DNA of 64,000 nt from CSSed11-175R1 sp041685735 (GTDB taxonomy: Bacteria > Actinomycetota > Nitriliruptoria > Nitriliruptorales > Nitriliruptoraceae). The stretch covers positions 1-64,000 of the forward strand of contig JAWLFE010000013.1 of assembly GCA_041685735.1 (NCBI GenBank). The letters run 5' to 3'. The notes under the pieces were generated by a model. That model worked only from the letters and a program-made list of their open reading frames with translations. It did not search any database and was not told where the DNA came from. The position numbers and the translations under genes were made by a program. This document shows positions 43,181 to 51,804 of this stretch, piece after piece (position 1 is the first letter of the stretch; every line of letters begins with the position of its first letter).

Positions 43181-44893
43181 GTGGCTGCAGACCGGCCCCC
43201 CTCAGGGCGGTTGCTGGTGACAGCGCTGGGCGTCATCGCCCTGCTCGCCGTGCCGTTGGTGCCGCTGATCGCCGCTGGCGCGATCACGGTTCGGCGCCCG
43301 GCTGGCGACGTGGCCGCACGCTGGGCGATCTGCTCCAGCGCCGCGGCCGCCATCGCCGCGTTCGTCCTGGTCGGTTCGGCCGTCCAAGGGCCCGTCGAGG
43401 CCGTCGTGGCGGCCGGCGACGGTCGAGCCATCGTGGGACTGGTCGGCGACCGGGTCACCTCGATCCTGGCGTTGCTGACAGCTGGCGTCGCACTCGTCGT
43501 GCAGTCGTTCGCTCGCCGGGCACTCGCCGGGGATCCGCGGACGACCCGGTTCTACGCGTTCGCATCCCTGCTGACCTCCGCGACCGCCGTGGCAGCGACG
43601 GCAGCGACCGGGTCGGGCTTCGCGGTCGGCTGGATCGTCACGGGCGTGAGTCTGGCGGCACTCGTCGCACATCGTGATGGTTGGGAGCCGGCACGTCGGG
43701 CACGTCGACGCGTGCACCGGAGCTTCGCGCTCGGTGACACCGCGCTGATCCTGGGGCTGGTGATCGCCGGGACCGTGGTCGGCGATCTCGACCTGCGCGC
43801 CACACCGCAGGCGGCCACCACGCTGGCGCCGGGCGACGGGGCGATGGCAGGTCCGCTCGAGGCCCTGACCGTCGTGGCGGTGCTGCTCGTCATCGCCGGC
43901 CTCTCCCGCTCAGCGATCATCCCGTTCCACCGCTGGTTGCCGGCCACGCTGGCCGGCCCCACCCCCACCTCGGCGCTGTTGCACGCCGGGGTCGTGAACG
44001 GGGCGGGTGTGCTGCTGGTGCGGTTCGCGCCGGTCTTTGGGGCATCCGTCACCGCGACCCACGTCGCCTTCGCGCTGGGCGTGACGACCACCCTGATCGC
44101 GACCGCGGTCATGCTCATCCGGGCTGATGTCAAGGGCAACCTCGTCTGGTCCACAGCGGGACAGATGGGTTTCATGGTGGTGCAGTGCGCGGTCGGCGCG
44201 TTCTCGGCGGCGCTCTTCCACGTCGTCGGTCACGGCATGTACAAGGCCGCCTTGTTCCTCGGCTCCGGCAATGCGATCTCGGCGCATCTCGAGCACCGCC
44301 GCCACGCGCACACCGAGCCGGGGACCGGCGTCGCCCTGCGGCGATCGCTGGCACTCACCCTCCCCGCCGGCGGACTGGCGTTCGCCTACGGCATGCTCGA
44401 CCCCGACCTGGACGCAGCGGCTGACACCCTCGTCGTCTTCTTCGCCTGGGCGACGGGTACGCGCGCACTGCGTGGCTGGCTGGATGCGGCACCACTGCGG
44501 ACCGGAGCCACGATCGCGATCGGTGCGATCATCACCGTGATCGCGTCGCTCGGCTACGTCGGTGGGCTCACCACCTTCAAGGGCTTCGTCGAACCCGCGC
44601 TATCGGCCCCGGTGTCCGCCGCGGTGAGCCCGACCGTGCTGACGGGCACGCTCGCCCTCGTGTTGATCGGCCTCGCGGGCATCCGGTTCGCGCCCGGCGA
44701 CGTCGGTGATGCGCTGCGACGTCGGGTCTACGCCCAACTCCTCGCGTGCAGCGCTCCCGTCCCGTTCAAGGTCCGGGCATCGCGCGGGGCGCGTCACACG
44801 GAGCCCGCCCGGGTGGTGTCGCAGCCGGCCACCGAGCAGCCGGAAGCCGGTGCCCACTCCGGAGCCGGACACGAGCAGGAGGTACGACGTTGA
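43181..44893 (+). CDS. dabB: DabB: NuoL/MrpA-like membrane subunit of a dissolved-inorganic-carbon pump
   Basis: Proton-conducting partner of DabA. 570 aa, with about 12-14 hydrophobic helices. The proton-antiporter signature is visible: SAIIPFHRWLPATLAGPTPT, SALLHAGVVNGAGVLLVRF, KGNLVWSTAGQMGFM and FHVVGHGMYKAALFLGSGN, with the conserved Lys and His residues of NuoL-type channels. It is not part of complex I here: no other nuo genes are near, and it overlaps dabA by four bases. The C-terminus is a polar, Ser/Glu-rich tail. Cation coupling is inferred from family knowledge of DAB complexes. The GTG start is not strongly marked. Confidence 0.88.
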   Translation: MAADRPPSGRLLVTALGVIALLAVPLVPLIAAGAITVRRPAGDVAARWAICSSAAAAIAAFVLVGSAVQGPVEAVVAAGDGRAIVGLVGDRVTSILALLTAGVALVVQSFARRALAGDPRTTRFYAFASLLTSATAVAATAATGSGFAVGWIVTGVSLAALVAHRDGWEPARRARRRVHRSFALGDTALILGLVIAGTVVGDLDLRATPQAATTLAPGDGAMAGPLEALTVVAVLLVIAGLSRSAIIPFHRWLPATLAGPTPTSALLHAGVVNGAGVLLVRFAPVFGASVTATHVAFALGVTTTLIATAVMLIRADVKGNLVWSTAGQMGFMVVQCAVGAFSAALFHVVGHGMYKAALFLGSGNAISAHLEHRRHAHTEPGTGVALRRSLALTLPAGGLAFAYGMLDPDLDAAADTLVVFFAWATGTRALRGWLDAAPLRTGATIAIGAIITVIASLGYVGGLTTFKGFVEPALSAPVSAAVSPTVLTGTLALVLIGLAGIRFAPGDVGDALRRRVYAQLLACSAPVPFKVRASRGARHTEPARVVSQPATEQPEAGAHSGAGHEQEVRR

Positions 44894-47508
44894 GCATCCT
44901 GGACCACGAGACGGCGAGTCGTTCCGTCAGCCTGCTCGCGGACGTGTCCCGCGCCACCGACGTCGTCGCCCCGCTGTGGCCCCTGACGGGCTTCGTCGCC
45001 GTGAACCCACTCGGTGGCCTGCAGCGTTCCTCGTTCGACGATGCGGCACGCTCGGTCCGGCGATGGCTCGGTGCACGCACCCACCTCGACCTGGAGGCGT
45101 TCCGCGCGGACCACGCACGGGGTCGGACCACGGACACCGATCTGAGGCGTGCCATCCTGACCTCGGATCCGAGCCTCGGCTCGGTTCCCGACCTACCGGT
45201 CGACGGACGCGCCGTGACCGCCCTGGAGGTCGTCCGGCTCGACCTCCTGCACGGACCGCAGGCCCCAGCTCCGCAACGTGAGGTGACGGCAGGCCAACGG
45301 CTCGCGGTCCCCGTGACCGACGCGGAGGCCGCGGCCATCGACGCCTACCTCGGTGCGTGGTGTGCGGTTCACGTTGACGAGGCTGTCGCCGCGTGGCATG
45401 CCCCCGACCGCGAGCGTGGACTGTTCGGCGCATGGCACGCGTTGGCACCCCATGACCGGCGGCTCACCCGGCTGGTGGGACGGCGGGGTCGGGCTTGGAT
45501 CGCCGGGCAGCCCGGGCGAGCCGAGCCCGGGCTCGACCGCGCCCTGCAGACACTCGGCATCGACGACGATCGACGTGTCGATGAGTTCCGGGCGCAGTTG
45601 GCCCGTGTTCCCGGTTGGGCCGGGTACGCCCACTGGTACGACGAATGGGCACCAGCGGATCATCCAGGCCCAGTCTTCCGCTCGGTCGAGCTCCTGGCGT
45701 TGCGCGTCACCCTCGAAACCGCGCTCGTCGCCGGCAGGTGCAGCCGGGTCGGGGGAGCCTCGTTCCGCACCCAGCCGGTCGCCGATGATGCGCGCGCTGA
45801 GGCGCAGACGCTCGAGGCGCGAACGACCGTCGTGGTCGACCGGCTCGGCGCATCAGACGATCTGCGGATCGCCGCCGACGTGCGACAGGTCCTCGAACGG
45901 TTCCCCGAGCATCGCCGGGCGGCCGCCTGGCTGACCGCGCAGGAGGACAACTTCCGCGATCGGCTGCTCACCTTGATGCCCCCACGGGTACCGACTCCGG
46001 ACACCGAACGTCCCGCGGCGCAGGCGGTGTTCTGTATCGACGTACGCTCCGAGGGCCTGCGTCGGCACCTCGAGGCACTCGGTCCCTACCAGACCCTGGG
46101 CTTCGCGGGGTTCTTCGGCGTACCAATGCGTTGGCGTGCGCTCGGTTCGGCGGTAGCCGAGGCACGGGCTCCGGTCCTGGTGGTCCCCCGGCACGAGATC
46201 GCTGAACGCCCCCAGGCCGAACCGGACGGATCGTCCAGCTACCTGGCTCGTCGTCGTGCGACCAATGGGGCCGTCGAAGCGTTCCACGCGGCGAAGCGTG
46301 GCGTCGGCTCCCCCTTCGCGCTCGCCGAAGCTTCGGGCTGGCTCGCTGGGCCCGTGGCCCTGCTGCGGACCCTGGGACCAGGCATCCGTCTCCCGGGTGC
46401 CGATGGGACCGGCCCGGCCAACCGGCCACCCACGGCAGCGGCGGTGCGTGCGGAGCAGGACACCCGATCCGGCTTCTCGCTGGAGGAGCGGGCACTGTTC
46501 GCCGAGACCATCCTGCAGACGATGGGCATGCACCACTTCGCACCGCTGGTGGTGCTGTGCGGGCATGCCAGCCGGACGGTGAACAACCCGCACGCCTCGT
46601 CGTTGGACTGTGGGGCCTGCGGCGGTGCTCCCGGGGGCGCCAGTGCCCGCGTTGCCGCTGCGATCCTCAACGATCCCGAGGTCCGTGACCTGCTGCGCGA
46701 GCGGGGCCTGGCGCTGCCGGAGGACACGTGGTTCGTCGCCGCCGAACACGAGACGGTGTCGGACACCGTGACCATCCTGGACCGCGAGCTCGTCCCGGAC
46801 GAGCACCTGTCAGCACTGTCCAGAGTCGAGCACGACGTCGCCACAGCTGGTCGACGGCTTGCCGAGGAACGGGCCCGGCGACTGCCGGGCGATCCAGCCA
46901 AGGTCCGCCGGCGCGGTTCGGACTGGGCACAGGTCCGCCCCGAGTGGGGCCTGGCCGGGAACGCGGCGTTCGTCGTCGGGCCCCGCTCGATCACCGCCGA
47001 ACTGGATCTGGCCAGTCGCGTGTTCCTGCACTCCTACGAGGCGGAGGGCGACCCTGACGGCGCCGCGCTCGAGACGATCATGACGGCGCCGCTCGTGGTC
47101 GGACAGTGGATCTCCGCGCAGTACTACTTCTCGACGGTCGACCCAGACACCTTCGGCGCCGGCGACAAGACCCTGCACAACCCGATCGGGGGGATCGGGG
47201 TGATGCTCGGGGAATCGGGCGACCTCGAGGTCGGCCTGCCGATGCAGTCGGTCGCGGTCGGAAGCCGTCCGGTCCACGAGCCACTCCGACTGCTCGCGGT
47301 GATCCAGGCACCGCTGGACCGCATCGAGGTCATCATCGGGCGCAACGATGTCCTGCGCGAACTCATCGGAGGCGGTTGGATCCATGTGGTCGGTCGCTCC
47401 TCCGCCAGCGAGCGCTGGTCGGTGCGTTCCCCCGGGGGAACCTGGACCACATGGTGGCCGGCGGAGGACGACCTCGTACCCACGAACGTCACCTTGGAGG
47501 TTCCATGA
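44890..47508 (+). CDS. dabA: DabA: DUF2309/UPF0753 zinc subunit of a dissolved-inorganic-carbon pump
   Basis: Carbonic-anhydrase-like cytoplasmic subunit that, in characterised DABs, turns CO2 into bicarbonate driven by the cation gradient through DabB. 872 aa. The predicted zinc-site residues are all present: C382 and D384 in AVFCIDVRSEG, H559 in CGHASRTVNNPH and C574 in SLDCGACGG, with the 15-residue H-to-C spacing of the characterised protein. It also shows WPLTGFVAVNPLGGL near the start and the C-terminal HNPIGGIGVMLGESGDLEVGLPMQS region. The TTG start is well supported: AGGAGG seven bases upstream and a TTGA overlap with dabB. Confidence 0.93.
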   Translation: MSILDHETASRSVSLLADVSRATDVVAPLWPLTGFVAVNPLGGLQRSSFDDAARSVRRWLGARTHLDLEAFRADHARGRTTDTDLRRAILTSDPSLGSVPDLPVDGRAVTALEVVRLDLLHGPQAPAPQREVTAGQRLAVPVTDAEAAAIDAYLGAWCAVHVDEAVAAWHAPDRERGLFGAWHALAPHDRRLTRLVGRRGRAWIAGQPGRAEPGLDRALQTLGIDDDRRVDEFRAQLARVPGWAGYAHWYDEWAPADHPGPVFRSVELLALRVTLETALVAGRCSRVGGASFRTQPVADDARAEAQTLEARTTVVVDRLGASDDLRIAADVRQVLERFPEHRRAAAWLTAQEDNFRDRLLTLMPPRVPTPDTERPAAQAVFCIDVRSEGLRRHLEALGPYQTLGFAGFFGVPMRWRALGSAVAEARAPVLVVPRHEIAERPQAEPDGSSSYLARRRATNGAVEAFHAAKRGVGSPFALAEASGWLAGPVALLRTLGPGIRLPGADGTGPANRPPTAAAVRAEQDTRSGFSLEERALFAETILQTMGMHHFAPLVVLCGHASRTVNNPHASSLDCGACGGAPGGASARVAAAILNDPEVRDLLRERGLALPEDTWFVAAEHETVSDTVTILDRELVPDEHLSALSRVEHDVATAGRRLAEERARRLPGDPAKVRRRGSDWAQVRPEWGLAGNAAFVVGPRSITAELDLASRVFLHSYEAEGDPDGAALETIMTAPLVVGQWISAQYYFSTVDPDTFGAGDKTLHNPIGGIGVMLGESGDLEVGLPMQSVAVGSRPVHEPLRLLAVIQAPLDRIEVIIGRNDVLRELIGGGWIHVVGRSSASERWSVRSPGGTWTTWWPAEDDLVPTNVTLEVP

Positions 47509-47828
47509 ACTGGCACGGACTGACCCCGATGGCCAAGATCGAGGTCATCGTCGACGGCGACCAGGTCCCCGTGGTCCGCGACCTGTTCCTCGGTGCCGGC
47601 GCGACCGGCTACACCGCCCTCGGCGGTGTGTCGGGTTTCGGGCACAGCGGTTACCACGAAGGACGCCTGCACTTCAACGACCGCGCTGGTCTCGCGATGC
47701 TGATCACGGTCGTGCCGACGGAGAAGGTCGAGTCACTCGTCGCAGGTGTGCGTCGGCTCTTGGAGGACCACCACGGCGTCGTGTTCGTCAGCGAGACGCA
47801 GGTCAGTCGCCCCGAGTACTTCAGCTGA
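47505..47828 (+). CDS. PII-like signalling protein of the dab operon
   Basis: 107 aa, third gene of the operon, with its ATG overlapping the dabA stop (ATGA). A ferredoxin-like PII fold is suggested by KIEVIVDGDQVPVVRDLFL, GATGYTALGGVSGFGHSGY and LITVVPTEKVESLVAGVRRL. The T-loop region is short and lacks the Tyr/Ser uridylylation or phosphorylation motifs of GlnB. PII-like proteins are often found next to bicarbonate transporters; sensing of a nucleotide or bicarbonate to gate DabAB is therefore likely but inferred. Confidence 0.8.
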   Translation: MNWHGLTPMAKIEVIVDGDQVPVVRDLFLGAGATGYTALGGVSGFGHSGYHEGRLHFNDRAGLAMLITVVPTEKVESLVAGVRRLLEDHHGVVFVSETQVSRPEYFS

Positions 47829-47862
47829 CCAGCGGCTGCTCGGAGCCTGACGAGCGTGCGGG

Positions 47863-48174
47863 TCAGGGCTCGTCGGTCGTCACCTGCGTCGGGAGTGCCA
47901 TGACGTCGAGCAACTCCGCCACGGTGTGGCCACGCTCGACCCGATGACGCATGGGCCGGTCCCGGTGCACCTGGTAGCGGTTGCGTCGACCGACCCGTGT
48001 CCGGACGATGTAGCCCTCGCCCTCGAGCTCACCGAGGATCTTCTGGACGGCTCGCTCGGTGATGCCGACCTGTTCGGCGATGTCGCGGACACGCTGCTCC
48101 GGATCGCGGGTCAGACAGATCAGGACATGGCTGTGGTTGGTGAGGAAGGTCCAGCTCCCGTCATGGCCGTTCAT
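47863..48174 (-). CDS. Winged-helix transcription regulator (ArsR/MarR-like)
   Basis: 103 aa from ATG 48174. Clear HTH: SHVLICLTRDPEQRVRDIAEQVGITERAVQKILGELEGEGYIVRTRVGRRNRY (given here as a region, residues about 14-67) with a wing of Arg residues. It ends with a short tail, PTQVTTDEP. It has no visible metal-binding Cys and no ligand domain. It lies between the convergent PII-like gene and the divergent heme cluster, so it may control either. A GTG at 48249 in frame would add 25 Gly-rich residues and is less likely. Confidence 0.8.
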   Translation of the reverse strand: MNGHDGSWTFLTNHSHVLICLTRDPEQRVRDIAEQVGITERAVQKILGELEGEGYIVRTRVGRRNRYQVHRDRPMRHRVERGHTVAELLDVMALPTQVTTDEP

Positions 48175-48399
48175 CCCGCCACCGTGTCCTTCCCAGCCGC
48201 GCCGAGGTCCCACCGCGGCACCCGTCGAGTCCCCAGGGTAGGTCGACACGATCGCGTCGCGCAGCGCCCGGGGGTGATGCCTCGCTCTCCTGGAGATCGC
48301 GTCACGAGACGACAGCCACGGCCGCGCCGGAAGGCCTCAGATGAGCGGGGGCCTCAGCAGAACGGCCACACCGGCCCTTGCATCCAAAGGCACACAACA

Positions 48400-48418
48400 T
48401 TAGGTTAGGCATTCCTAA
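48400..48418. promoter_or_regulatory. IdeR/DtxR iron box 1
   Basis: TTAGGTTAGGCATTCCTAA matches the IdeR/DtxR consensus TTAGGTTAGGCTAACCTAA closely (two to three differences in the right half). It is placed 43 bases before the DUF2470 gene. Iron-loaded IdeR should repress transcription. Confidence 0.88.
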
Positions 48419-48460
48419 GTAGTTGGTCGCCGCGATGGACCCCGCACCCCGGAACCTGAC

Positions 48461-48802
48461 ATGCCTCTCGACCACGACCAGGCCCAGCCCGATGGACGCT
48501 TCCCCGACCATGTCGTGGCCGCCGTCGTGCGGCACATGAACGATGACCACGCCGACGACACGGCGGTCATCGTCCGCGCCTTCGGCGGGCTGCTCCGCGT
48601 CGATACCGCCGAGGTGACCGACGTGGACACGACCGGTCTCACCATCGCTGCACAGCGCGGCGAGGAGACCCGGACCGTTCGGGTCGCCTTCGCCGAGCCG
48701 GTGACCGATCGCCTCGGGCTGCGTGAGGAGGTCACGCGCCTGTACCACGCGGCCTGCGCCGAACTCGGGGAGAGCACGCCGACCGGCCAGACACCGCCAT
48801 GA
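48461..48802 (+). CDS. DUF2470 (HugZ-like C-terminal domain) heme-utilisation protein
   Basis: 113 aa. DUF2470 is the C-terminal domain of HugZ/HutZ-type heme oxygenases and also occurs as a stand-alone protein beside heme genes. The typical motif is VVRHMNDDHADDTAVIVRAF, followed by VTDVDTTGLTIAAQ and LGLREEVTRLYHAA. It overlaps the heme-oxygenase start by four bases and lies directly behind an iron box, so a role in heme handling under iron starvation is likely; the biochemical activity is unproven. Confidence 0.85.
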   Translation: MPLDHDQAQPDGRFPDHVVAAVVRHMNDDHADDTAVIVRAFGGLLRVDTAEVTDVDTTGLTIAAQRGEETRTVRVAFAEPVTDRLGLREEVTRLYHAACAELGESTPTGQTPP

Positions 48803-49464
48803 CCCCAGCGGCGGAGGGCTTCGCCGGTCGGCTACGCCGAGCGACCACGCCCGATCACCAGCAGGCCGCGTCGTCGTCCTTCATGGACGGGCTCCTGGCC
48901 GGCAAGGTCGACCTGGGCGGCTACCACCTGCTCACCCGCCAGCATCTCGAGCTCTACCGGGCCCTCGAGATGTCTGCGTCCGTCCTGCGTGACGATCCGA
49001 TGGTGGCGGCCCTCCATGATCCAACGCTCGAGCGAGTTCCGGCCCTGCTCGCCGACCTCACGTGGCTACGGCGTGAACGTGGCATCCAGGTCGAGGAGGT
49101 GCTCCCCGCCACTCGCCGGTACGCCGACCGCATCGACGAGGTGGCCGCGACCTGGCCGGGCGGCTACGTCGCACACCACTACACCCGCTACCTCGGCGAC
49201 CTCTCGGGTGGTCTGCACGTCGGTCGCATCCTGTCGGGCCAGCTCGCCGGTGGCACGGACTTCTACCGCTTCGATGGCGTGTCGAGTCCGAAGCGCTTCA
49301 AGGACGCCTACCGCGCCATCCTGGACGCGGCCGCGTGGGACGAGAGCGAGCAGCAGCGCATCGTCGCCGAGGCCTCCCGGGCCTACGCCCACAACCGGGC
49401 GCTCGTCGCCGAACTGGAGCAACGGACCCGCGCCACACGCGTGGGCACCGACATGTTGGCCTGA
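48799..49464 (+). CDS. hmuO: Biliverdin-producing heme oxygenase
   Basis: Cleaves heme to biliverdin, CO and Fe(II) to free iron. 221 aa, the usual bacterial length. H20 in RATTPDHQQAA corresponds to the proximal heme ligand of Corynebacterium HmuO. The distal helix reads RYLGDLSGGLHVGRIL. The ATG overlaps the DUF2470 stop (ATGA). No electron-donor gene is adjacent. Iron control comes from the box upstream of DUF2470. Confidence 0.93.
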   Translation: MTPAAEGFAGRLRRATTPDHQQAASSSFMDGLLAGKVDLGGYHLLTRQHLELYRALEMSASVLRDDPMVAALHDPTLERVPALLADLTWLRRERGIQVEEVLPATRRYADRIDEVAATWPGGYVAHHYTRYLGDLSGGLHVGRILSGQLAGGTDFYRFDGVSSPKRFKDAYRAILDAAAWDESEQQRIVAEASRAYAHNRALVAELEQRTRATRVGTDMLA

Positions 49465-49520
49465 GCGCAGGCACGTCGGAGGGGGCGGACCCGGGTCTTG
49501 TACGGGAGGACGCAAGTAGA

Positions 49521-49539
49521 TAAGGTAAGGCAAACCTAA
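49521..49539. promoter_or_regulatory. IdeR/DtxR iron box 2
   Basis: TAAGGTAAGGCAAACCTAA, an almost perfect IdeR/DtxR box, 77 bases before hmuT. Heme transport therefore has its own iron-controlled promoter. Confidence 0.9.
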
Positions 49540-49615
49540 CCTATCTGCTGCTCGTCCGAGCGGCGCCGCTCCGTCAGGAGCGGGTACCCGCGCCCCCGTA
49601 CCGGAGGTCCGACGC

Positions 49616-50689
49616 ATGCGCTACCGCACCGCCCTACTGCTCGTCCCGCTGCTCCTGCTCGCTGCGTGTGGCGGCGGGTCCGATACCGAGGTGCTGGACG
49701 AAGGGGATCCCTCGGCCGATACGGCCGTCACCGACGAGCAGGACACCACCGAGGCGCACGACGACGCGGAAGAAGCCGCGCAGGCCGAGGAAACCGCGGA
49801 AGCCGCGGAGGAGTCGACCGCCGACCCGGACGGGGCTGAGGCTGATGCTGCGGCGTTGCCGGTCACGCTGACCGACGCGGATGGCAACGGGGTCACCATC
49901 GAGGACACGCGCCGCATCGTGTCCCTGACCGGGACGACCACGGAGATCATCCACGCACTCGGCCTGCTCGACCAGGTCGTGGCGGTGGACACGAGCTCCA
50001 TCTACCCGGAGCAGGCGACCGAGCTGCCCGACGTTGGCTACCAGCGGGCGCTCAACGCCGAGGGCATCATCGCGATGGAGCCAACCCTGGTACTCGGTAC
50101 CGAGGCTGCCGGGCCGCCGGAGGTCATCGCGCAGCTACGCGACACCGGCATCCCGACCCTGCGGCTGGCGCACGAGGACTCCCTCGACACCCCGCCCGAG
50201 CGCATCCGTGATCTCGCCACCGCGCTCGGCGTGCCGGAGCGTGGTGAGAAGCTCGCTTCTGAGGTCGAGGCGGCCATCACGGCCGCGGTCGAGCGGGCGG
50301 CCGAGCAGCCGAACCAGCCCCGGGCTGCCTTCATCTACCTGCGTGGACCCGAGACCATCCTGCTCGGCGGCGCCGGCAGCGTCTCGCAGGTGATGCTGGA
50401 GGCCGCCGGCGCGATCGACGCTGGCGCCGAAGCGGGGATCGAGGGCATCGTGCCGCTGACGCCGGAGGCCCTGGCGGACGCGGCACCCGAGGTGATCGTC
50501 GTGCCCGCGGCCTCGCTTGGCCCCGCCGGCGGGATCGACGGGATCCTCGCGCTCCCCGGCGTCGCGCAGACGCCGGCCGGTGAGGCGGGCCGCGTCGTGG
50601 CCGTCGACGACGGCGCCCTGCTCGGGCTCGGGCCGCGCACCGCCGAGGCGCTCCAGGCCCTCATCGACCAGCTCCACGTCCCGGGCTGA
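49616..50689 (+). CDS. hmuT: Heme-binding lipoprotein of an ABC importer
   Basis: Surface receptor of the heme transporter. 357 aa. Lipoprotein signal with lipobox LLAAC (Cys near residue 18), then an acidic Ala/Glu linker to about residue 80. A PBP2/TroA-like fold follows, with RIVSLTGTTTEIIHALGLLDQVVAVD, NAEGIIAMEPTLVLGTEAAG and IVPLTPEALADAAPEVIVV. Candidate heme ligands are His/Tyr in these segments, but which ones cannot be told. The stop overlaps the hmuU start (TGATG). Heme rather than siderophore as substrate is inferred from the nearby heme oxygenase. Confidence 0.9.
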   Translation: MRYRTALLLVPLLLLAACGGGSDTEVLDEGDPSADTAVTDEQDTTEAHDDAEEAAQAEETAEAAEESTADPDGAEADAAALPVTLTDADGNGVTIEDTRRIVSLTGTTTEIIHALGLLDQVVAVDTSSIYPEQATELPDVGYQRALNAEGIIAMEPTLVLGTEAAGPPEVIAQLRDTGIPTLRLAHEDSLDTPPERIRDLATALGVPERGEKLASEVEAAITAAVERAAEQPNQPRAAFIYLRGPETILLGGAGSVSQVMLEAAGAIDAGAEAGIEGIVPLTPEALADAAPEVIVVPAASLGPAGGIDGILALPGVAQTPAGEAGRVVAVDDGALLGLGPRTAEALQALIDQLHVPG

Positions 50690-51804
50690 TGCCCGCCGTG
50701 AGCGTCGACCGGCGACGCGCCTTCCCCGGTGGCGGCCCGGTCCCGCCCCCTGCGACCCGAGCCGCAGGGGGACGGGGGTGGATACTCCTGGTCCTGGGCA
50801 CGCTGCTGGCTGCGGTCGCTCTGCTCAACGCCATGATCGGTGCGGTCCCGCTGCCTGCCGAGGTCGTCGTGGCGAGCCTCGCCGAGCGGGTCGGGATCAG
50901 CCTCGAAGCGGCCGTCACCGACCAGCAGGCGGCCGTGCTGTGGGCGATCCGCCTGCCCCGCATCGCGCTGGCCGGGGTGGTCGGTGCCGCGCTCGCGCTG
51001 TGCGGCGCCGTGATGCAGGGCATCTTCCGCAACCCGCTGGCCGAGCCCGGCATCATCGGGGTGTCCAGCGGCGCAGCGCTCGGTGCGGTCGTCGCGATCC
51101 TGGCCGGGGGCAGTTTCACGGGCGGCTACCTCGCCGCCTTCTCCATCCCGCTGGCGGCGTTCGTCGGCGCGCTCGTGGCGACCACGGCGGTCTACCTGAC
51201 CGCACGGCACGAGGGTCGCACCGAAGTGGTGACCCTGGTCCTGTGCGGCATCGCCGTCAGCGCCATCGCCGGCGCCGGCGTCGGGCTGGCCCAGTTCGTG
51301 GCCGACGACGACGAGCTCCGATCGATCGTGTTCTGGACGCTCGGCTCCGTCAGCGGTGCGCGTTGGCGTGATCTGCTCGTCATCCTGCCACTGGTCGTGG
51401 TCGGCAGCGCCGTCGCGATCCGGCTCGCCGCAGCGCTCAACCTGCTCGTCCTGGGCGAACGCGAGGCCCGCTACCTCGGCGTCTCCACCGAGCAGGTCCG
51501 GCTCACCCTGATCGTCGTGTGCGCCCTGGTCACCGGCGCAGCGGTCGCGGTCGCCGGCATCGTCGGGTTCGTGGGGCTGGTCGTGCCGCACCTCGTACGC
51601 CTGGCCATGGGCCCGGACCATGAGCTGCTCCTGCCGGCGAGCACGCTGGCGGGCGCCGCCCTGCTGCTGCTCGCCGACCTGGCCGCCCGCACCGTCGCCG
51701 CACCCGCCGAGCTTCCACTCGGCGTGGTGACCGCGCTCATCGGCGGACCGTTCTTCTTCTGGCTGCTGCGTCGGGCCCGCCGTGACCAGGGAGCGTGGGG
51801 ATGA
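50689..51804 (+). CDS. hmuU: Heme ABC transporter permease (FecCD/BtuC type)
   Basis: 371 aa with about nine to ten helices. Family marks: RLPRIALAGVVGAALALCGAVMQGIFRNPLAEPGIIGVSSGAALGA (residues about 83-128) and the ATPase-coupling GFVGLVVPHLVRL followed by GPDHELLLPASTLAGAALLLLAD. It is translated in overlap with both hmuT and hmuV. Confidence 0.95.
   Translation: MPAVSVDRRRAFPGGGPVPPPATRAAGGRGWILLVLGTLLAAVALLNAMIGAVPLPAEVVVASLAERVGISLEAAVTDQQAAVLWAIRLPRIALAGVVGAALALCGAVMQGIFRNPLAEPGIIGVSSGAALGAVVAILAGGSFTGGYLAAFSIPLAAFVGALVATTAVYLTARHEGRTEVVTLVLCGIAVSAIAGAGVGLAQFVADDDELRSIVFWTLGSVSGARWRDLLVILPLVVVGSAVAIRLAAALNLLVLGEREARYLGVSTEQVRLTLIVVCALVTGAAVAVAGIVGFVGLVVPHLVRLAMGPDHELLLPASTLAGAALLLLADLAARTVAAPAELPLGVVTALIGGPFFFWLLRRARRDQGAWG

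Noticed and set aside
43181..44893. dabB as NuoL of respiratory complex I or MrpA of an antiporter
   Set aside because: No other nuo or mrp genes are present, and it overlaps dabA, which places it in a DAB complex.
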